Shown here: positions 60,051-64,000 of the stretch, piece by piece
Layout: the number at the start of each line of letters is the position of its first letter
How positions within the stretch are numbered: the stretch's first letter is position 1
From: Clostridiales bacterium
Lineage (GTDB): Bacteria > Bacillota > Clostridia > Christensenellales > Aristaeellaceae
Length of the DNA: 64,000 nucleotides
Assembly (NCBI GenBank): GCA_004555155.1
Contig: SFJH01000001.1
Span: 62,001 to 126,000 of the forward strand
Direction: 5' to 3'
Position numbers and translations under genes: made by a program
Notes under the pieces: generated by a model
Told to the model about the DNA's origin: nothing
Seen by the model: only the letters and a program-made list of their open reading frames with translations
Databases searched by the model: none

Positions 60051-60806
60051 ATGAAGCGTATTCTGGCTCTGGTTCTTTCCATCGTCATCGTTGCAGCGCT
60101 GGGCGTTACTGCGTTCGCAGAGGAAAATGTATTGAAGGTTGGCATGGAAGGCACCTATGCCCCCTACACCTATCATGACGACACCGGCGAGCTGACCGGC
60201 TTTGAGGTCGATGTCGCCAAGGCGATCGGCGAGAAGATCGGCTATCAGGTGGAATTTGTCGAGGGCGCGTGGGATTCCCTGTTCCCGGCGCTGGACGCCG
60301 GCACCATCGACGTGATCATGAACCAGGTGACGATCACCGAGGCCCGGCTGGAGACCTACGACTTCTCCACCCCCTATGTCTACACGCGCCCGATCGTCAT
60401 TGTCGCCGCGGATAACGAAGACATCCACAGCTTCGAAGACCTCGCCGGCAAGAAGGCGGCCGAGGGCCTGACCTCCAATTACAACGCGCTCGCCCAGAGC
60501 TACGGCGCGGAAATCGTCGGTCAGGATATCTTCGCGCTGGCGCTGGAGCTGGTGAAGGGCGGAGAGGCCGACGCGGCGGTGAACGACGAACTGACCTACG
60601 CCTACTGGCAGGTGACCACCGGTGACTTCGACTCGACCAAGATTGCGGCGAAGTCCGAGGACGCCACCAGCAGTGCCGTGGTCATCCAGAAGGGCCGCGA
60701 CGAGCTGCGGGACGCCATCAGCGCCGCGATTGACGAGCTGCTGGCCGACGGCACCATCGCCGGAATTTCCCAGAAGTACTTCAACATCGACGTCTCCCAG
60801 AAGTAA
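60051..60806 (+). CDS. Amino acid ABC transporter substrate-binding protein
   Basis: The 251-aa protein has a signal peptide (MKRILALVLSIVIVAALGVTAFA) with a cleavage-type end and no lipobox Cys, which is unusual for a Gram-positive binding protein. The mature part is of the cystine/polar amino acid SBP family 3: GMEGTYAPYTYHDDTGELTGFEVDVAKAIGEKIG, MNQVTITEARLETYDFSTPY and AAVNDELTYAYW. The family binds cystine, glutamine or similar. GGAGGT precedes the ATG. The permease and ATPase genes follow. Confidence 0.93.
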   Translation: MKRILALVLSIVIVAALGVTAFAEENVLKVGMEGTYAPYTYHDDTGELTGFEVDVAKAIGEKIGYQVEFVEGAWDSLFPALDAGTIDVIMNQVTITEARLETYDFSTPYVYTRPIVIVAADNEDIHSFEDLAGKKAAEGLTSNYNALAQSYGAEIVGQDIFALALELVKGGEADAAVNDELTYAYWQVTTGDFDSTKIAAKSEDATSSAVVIQKGRDELRDAISAAIDELLADGTIAGISQKYFNIDVSQK

Positions 60807-60886
60807 TCGCCAAAGTCACGGGTACAATCGGACTGCCGGGTTTCCGCTTGGCAGTCCTTTTGCAATATACAGCAGGAGTGATGCAG

Positions 60887-61558
60887 ATGAATGCGCTGCT
60901 AGAAATTCGAGAAGTTCGTATTGTCCTGAATGCTTTCTGGCCCATGCTGAAGCAGGGCTTGATTTATTCCATACCGCTTACCCTGGTTTCGTTTGCGATC
61001 GGCATGGTCATCGCCATTTTGAGCGCGCTGCTGATCATCAACCGCGTCCCGCTGCTTTCGCAGTTGATGCGGTTTTACGTATGGATCTTCCGCGGAACCC
61101 CTCTGCTGGTACAGCTGTTTATCGTTTACTGGGGCATCTGCAATCCGATGAAGATCAGCAATCTCATCGCCTGTGTGATCGCGCTGTCGCTGAACGTCGG
61201 CGCATATGCCTCGGAGACCATTCGCGCCGCCATCCTGTCCATCGACAAGGGGCAATGGGAGGCGGGCTATTCCATCGGCATGACCTACCAGCAGACATTC
61301 TGGCGGATCATCGTGCCGCAGGCCGCAAAGACGTCCGTGCCGCCGCTTTTCAACACCTTTATCAGCCTGGTAAAGGATACGTCGCTGGCATCCAACATCA
61401 TGATCGCCGAGATGTTCCGAAAGGCGCAGGAATTCGCAGCCAGTTCGCTGAAGTATCTGCTCATCTATTCCGAAGCTGCGCTGATCTATCTGCTGTTCTG
61501 CACGCTGCTGACCGGTCTGCAAAAACTGTGTGAAAAACGGCTTCGAGTGGGAAAGTGA
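60887..61558 (+). CDS. Amino acid ABC transporter permease
   Basis: The 223-aa protein has about five hydrophobic helices and the EAA loop SIDKGQWEAGYSIGMTYQQTFWRIIVPQA that docks to the ATPase. FRGTPLLVQLF is characteristic of HisM/GlnP-type permeases. ATG 60887 has AGGAG 8 bases upstream; the ATG six bases earlier is too close to it. The stop lies 12 bases before the ATPase start. Confidence 0.94.
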   Translation: MNALLEIREVRIVLNAFWPMLKQGLIYSIPLTLVSFAIGMVIAILSALLIINRVPLLSQLMRFYVWIFRGTPLLVQLFIVYWGICNPMKISNLIACVIALSLNVGAYASETIRAAILSIDKGQWEAGYSIGMTYQQTFWRIIVPQAAKTSVPPLFNTFISLVKDTSLASNIMIAEMFRKAQEFAASSLKYLLIYSEAALIYLLFCTLLTGLQKLCEKRLRVGK

Positions 61559-61570
61559 GGCGAGCGCAAG

Positions 61571-62314
61571 ATGTACTATGTCAGGGACATTCACAAGACC
61601 TTCGGCAGCAATCATGTGCTGAAGGGCGTTTCATTGGATTTCGAGGCGCACAAAACCACGGTGCTCATCGGCCCTTCCGGTTCAGGCAAAACCACCTTTC
61701 TGCGCTGCATCAACCTGCTTGAAATGCCGGACAGCGGCGTCGTGCATCTGAACGGCGAGGAGATGACCTTCGGAAACGGCGCTCCGCCCAAGTATGCCGG
61801 CAGCGCAGCGCGCGCGCTGCGGAAGAAAACGGGCATGGTGTTCCAGAACTTTCAGCTGTTCCCCCACAAGACGGTGCTGGGCAACATCATCGAGGGGCCC
61901 GTCGCTGTGCTGGGACAGGATAAGAACCAGGCCGTGCAGGAAGCGGAGCTGCTGCTGAAAAAGGTCGGCCTGGCCGACAAGCGGGACGCCTGGCCCCGGG
62001 ATCTCTCCGGCGGACAGCAGCAGCGCGTCGCCATCGCCAGGGCGCTGGCCATGAAGCCGGAGCTGCTGCTGTTCGACGAGCCCACCAGCGCGCTCGATCC
62101 CGAGCTGGAATATGAAGTTCTGAGCATCATCCGCCAGCTTTGCGCAGAGAAGCAGACCATCATCATCATCACGCACAAGCTCTCCTTTGCCCAGGAGGTC
62201 GCGGACAAGATCGTCTTCTTTGACGAAGGCAAGATCCTGAGAGCGGGAACCTGGAATGAGATGAACGACGGCAGCGTGCCGCGCATCTCCCAGTTCCTGA
62301 ATATGCTCCGATGA
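61571..62314 (+). CDS. Amino acid ABC transporter ATP-binding protein
   Basis: The 247-aa ATPase has Walker A GPSGSGKTT, Q-loop VFQNFQLFPHKTVLGNI, signature LSGGQQQRVAIARALAM, Walker B LLLFDEPTSALDPE and the H-loop IITHKLSF. It belongs to the polar amino acid (GlnQ/TcyC-type) family and powers import with the two preceding proteins. It is the last gene of the operon. Confidence 0.96.
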   Translation: MYYVRDIHKTFGSNHVLKGVSLDFEAHKTTVLIGPSGSGKTTFLRCINLLEMPDSGVVHLNGEEMTFGNGAPPKYAGSAARALRKKTGMVFQNFQLFPHKTVLGNIIEGPVAVLGQDKNQAVQEAELLLKKVGLADKRDAWPRDLSGGQQQRVAIARALAMKPELLLFDEPTSALDPELEYEVLSIIRQLCAEKQTIIIITHKLSFAQEVADKIVFFDEGKILRAGTWNEMNDGSVPRISQFLNMLR

Positions 62315-62372
62315 TCCGCCCGCGGAAAGCGCGGATGAAAAGCTCTGTGCGCCATCGGACGGTTTCCGCGAT

Positions 62373-62409
62373 ACAGCCGCATTCGAAGCAATTCGAATGC
62401 GGCTGTTTG
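62373..62409 (+). terminator. Terminator of the amino acid ABC operon
   Basis: A 15-bp perfect stem ACAGCCGCATTCGAA and complement has a 4-base loop, followed by TTTGC. Confidence 0.85.
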
Positions 62410-62433
62410 CGGTTCCCGGTGCGGACTCCCCGC

Positions 62434-63363
62434 TCATGTCCGCGCCTCTCTGCCCAGATAGCGCTTGATTTCCAGTATATATCTCTCGCCGATCGAGCTG
62501 AGGATGGCATTGTTCTTCACGATATACCCAATCTCCATAATGCTGTTGGGATTGTTGCTGTCCGCCTCATAGGGGATCGCCGTATAATCAGAGCCGTTGA
62601 GCTCCTCGCAGATGATGCCGGAGCAGAGGGTGTAGCCGTTCAGACCTGTCATCAGGTTCAGGTTGGTCGCGCGGTCGGTCGTCTTGATGCTGCGCGGATA
62701 GTCGTTGGTGCTGAGGATTTCCTCTGCCAGATAAAAGGAGCTGTCGTCGCCCTGTTCAAACGAAAGGCAGGGATACGGCTCGAGATCGTGGAAGGAGATC
62801 GACGTCCGTCCCGCCAGCGGATGCCCTTTCCACAGATACACGTAGGCGCTGCAGTTGATCAGATGATTGAACGACAGTCCGTTTGACTTCAGCAGCTTCA
62901 TGATGGCCTTCCGGTTATAGTCGCTCAGATAGAGGATTCCCACTTCGCTCCGCATGCTGGCTACATCGCTGATGACGTTCGATGTTTTCACTTCGCGTAT
63001 GGCGAATTCATACTGCGCCATATCATATGTCTTCACCATCTCCACGAAAGCCTTCACCGCAAAGGAATAGTGTTGGCAGGAAACGCCGAACTTCTGTTTG
63101 CGCTTCTCGACCTTGCCGTATTTCTCCATCAGATTCAGATATTGAAGATAGATCTGCCGCGCATGCGGGAGAAAATCCGCTCCCTCCGCGGTCAGAGTCA
63201 CTCCCCGACCGGTTCGGTTAAACAGGATAATCCCCAGCTCCCGCTCCAGATCCTTCACCGCGCTGGTCAATGAAGGCTGCGAGACATAGAGCTTCTCCGA
63301 AGCCTTGTTGATCGAACCGGTCTCAGCGATTGTGATGATGTAGTTCAGTTGTTGGAGCGTCAT
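62434..63363 (-). CDS. LysR-family transcriptional regulator
   Basis: The 309-aa protein has a LysR helix-turn-helix at residues 1-60 (LQQLNYIITIAETGSINKASEKLYVSQPSLTSAVKDLERELG) and a periplasmic-binding-protein-like effector domain with LSDYNRKAIMKLL and LVSQ-type strands. It lies convergent to the amino acid ABC operon and upstream of, in the same direction as, nothing visible except its own end. Target genes and effector are unknown; amino acid uptake is one possibility. Confidence 0.93.
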   Translation of the reverse strand: MTLQQLNYIITIAETGSINKASEKLYVSQPSLTSAVKDLERELGIILFNRTGRGVTLTAEGADFLPHARQIYLQYLNLMEKYGKVEKRKQKFGVSCQHYSFAVKAFVEMVKTYDMAQYEFAIREVKTSNVISDVASMRSEVGILYLSDYNRKAIMKLLKSNGLSFNHLINCSAYVYLWKGHPLAGRTSISFHDLEPYPCLSFEQGDDSSFYLAEEILSTNDYPRSIKTTDRATNLNLMTGLNGYTLCSGIICEELNGSDYTAIPYEADSNNPNSIMEIGYIVKNNAILSSIGERYILEIKRYLGREART

Positions 63364-63446
63364 GGCCGTGTCTCAACCTCCTGTGTAAAGAAACCGCTGT
63401 TCAGAAGCGCTCATCGTCTTCTGCGGCGGTGCATCGTCCGGCGCGG

Positions 63447-64000
63447 TTACCTTCCGAAATACGCTGCGATCTCCCGCATCCGCTTCATCTGATCCACATG
63501 GAACGGGCATCGGCCGTTGCAGTGGCCGCACTGCACGCATTCCCCCGCCGTCTGCGTCAGCGTCAGATAGTGCTCCTTCGCCAGCGCGTCGCCCAGTCTC
63601 GCCAGATCGTAGTACTTGTTCATCAGCGCAATATCCAGTCCCTTCGGACAGGGATGGCAATGCTGACAATACACGCACTTGTTCTTCGTATCCTCCGGCG
63701 TACAGGTGCTGATGACGGAGTAGTCGCGCTCCTCAAAGGGGGCGTTCAGATACCCGAGAACCTCCCGCAGCTCCGCAAGGCTGCCGCAGCCGGGCAGAAC
63801 CGCAACCACGCCGGGCTTGTCCAGCGCATACTGGATGCACTGATTTTTCGTCAGCGCCCGCTTGAACGGCGATTTCTGCGCATCCAGAAGCTGGCCGCCG
63901 CAGAACGGCTTCATCACGGAGATCGCCACGCCTTCCCGTTCGCAGCGGCAATACAGCTCCTGCCGTTCGGACGCGCTCCCGATGCCGTAATCCCCCTGTC
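63447..64000 (-). CDS. Aldo/keto reductase with C-terminal 4Fe-4S domain (truncated by window edge)
   Basis: The frame stays open to the window end (QGDYGIGSASERQELY upstream), so only the C-terminal 184 residues are visible. AISVMKPFCGGQLL and ALDKPGVVAVLPGCGSLAELREVLGYL are the end of an aldo/keto reductase barrel. CVYCQHCHPCPKGLDI and CVQCGHCNGRCPFHV are ferredoxin-type cysteine motifs. This is the anaerobe-type AKR fused to an Fe-S domain; its substrate is unknown. Confidence 0.9.
   Translation of the reverse strand, partial: QGDYGIGSASERQELYCRCEREGVAISVMKPFCGGQLLDAQKSPFKRALTKNQCIQYALDKPGVVAVLPGCGSLAELREVLGYLNAPFEERDYSVISTCTPEDTKNKCVYCQHCHPCPKGLDIALMNKYYDLARLGDALAKEHYLTLTQTAGECVQCGHCNGRCPFHVDQMKRMREIAAYFGR

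Noticed and set aside
63373..63678. Small protein overlapping the aldo/keto reductase on the same strand in another frame
   Set aside because: It overlaps conserved cysteine motifs of the reductase and has no ribosome binding site or family likeness.

Overview
The window reads as a chromosomal segment of a GC-rich, anaerobic, spore-forming Clostridia-type bacterium (Firmicutes), probably gut-associated and with acetogenic capacity. The evidence is part of the Wood-Ljungdahl methyl branch (metF, acsE, acsC, acsD and a CooC-type ATPase), electron-bifurcating NfnAB, Rex, a membrane pyrophosphatase, a SCIFF peptide with its radical SAM maturase, THF and lysine riboswitches, a SipL-like DUF3794 spore protein, and glycoside hydrolases of families 36 and 29. 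No rRNA, phage, transposase or CRISPR array is visible. The species cannot be named from this sequence.

Layout. 1-3.7 kb: end of an alpha-galactosidase, then a nucleoside phosphorylase and a TIM-barrel hydrolase-like protein on the minus strand, and tRNA-Val. 4.0-9.2 kb: the minus-strand operon metF-cooC-acsD-acsC-acsE. 9.2-10.8 kb: what looks like a nickel/metal module, with a CooT-like protein, a His-rich protein, and a divergent CsoR/RcnR-family repressor carrying a His-rich N-terminal extension. 10.9-18.3 kb: an O-acetyltransferase, a THF-riboswitch-controlled FolT transporter with an unusual extra domain, a flavoprotein, nfnAB, rex and a lactate/malate-type dehydrogenase, and tRNA-Leu. 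18.6-22.1 kb: SCIFF peptide (50 aa), its maturase and a PLP decarboxylase. 22.2-28.8 kb: a nucleotide-sugar epimerase, then a compact three-gene operon (TerB-domain protein, BrxD-like ATPase, Lhr/BrxHI-like helicase) that resembles parts of BREX without the rest of that system.

29-34.8 kb: an NSS amino-acid transporter, malic enzyme, parvulin, and a DUF2284/DUF362-ferredoxin pair. 34.9-39.9 kb: a lysine riboswitch followed by the acetyl-DAP lysine operon dapA-dapB-dapH-aminotransferase-deacetylase. 40-45 kb: HD phosphohydrolase, flavodoxin, MATE exporter, NlpC/P60 peptidase, YaiI/YqxD protein and SipL. 45-50 kb: threonine/aspartate genes (thrC-thrB facing hom-asd). 49.9-50.6 kb: a 120-bp repeat, tandem on one side and inverted on the other, surrounding one tiny membrane-anchored gene. 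50.6-64 kb: HppA, M18 aminopeptidase, an operon of radical SAM protein, GH29 fucosidase, MATE and YitT, a polar amino-acid ABC transporter, a LysR regulator and the end of an Fe-S aldo/keto reductase.

The themes join up. Folate uptake (FolT) feeds the THF-dependent methyl branch, the nickel-handling genes serve the CODH/ACS metal centres, and NfnAB, Rex and the dehydrogenase manage redox balance. The three most novel-looking items are the His-rich CsoR repressor facing a His-rich protein, the stand-alone TerB/BrxD/helicase operon, and the small gene framed by inverted terminator-bearing repeats.
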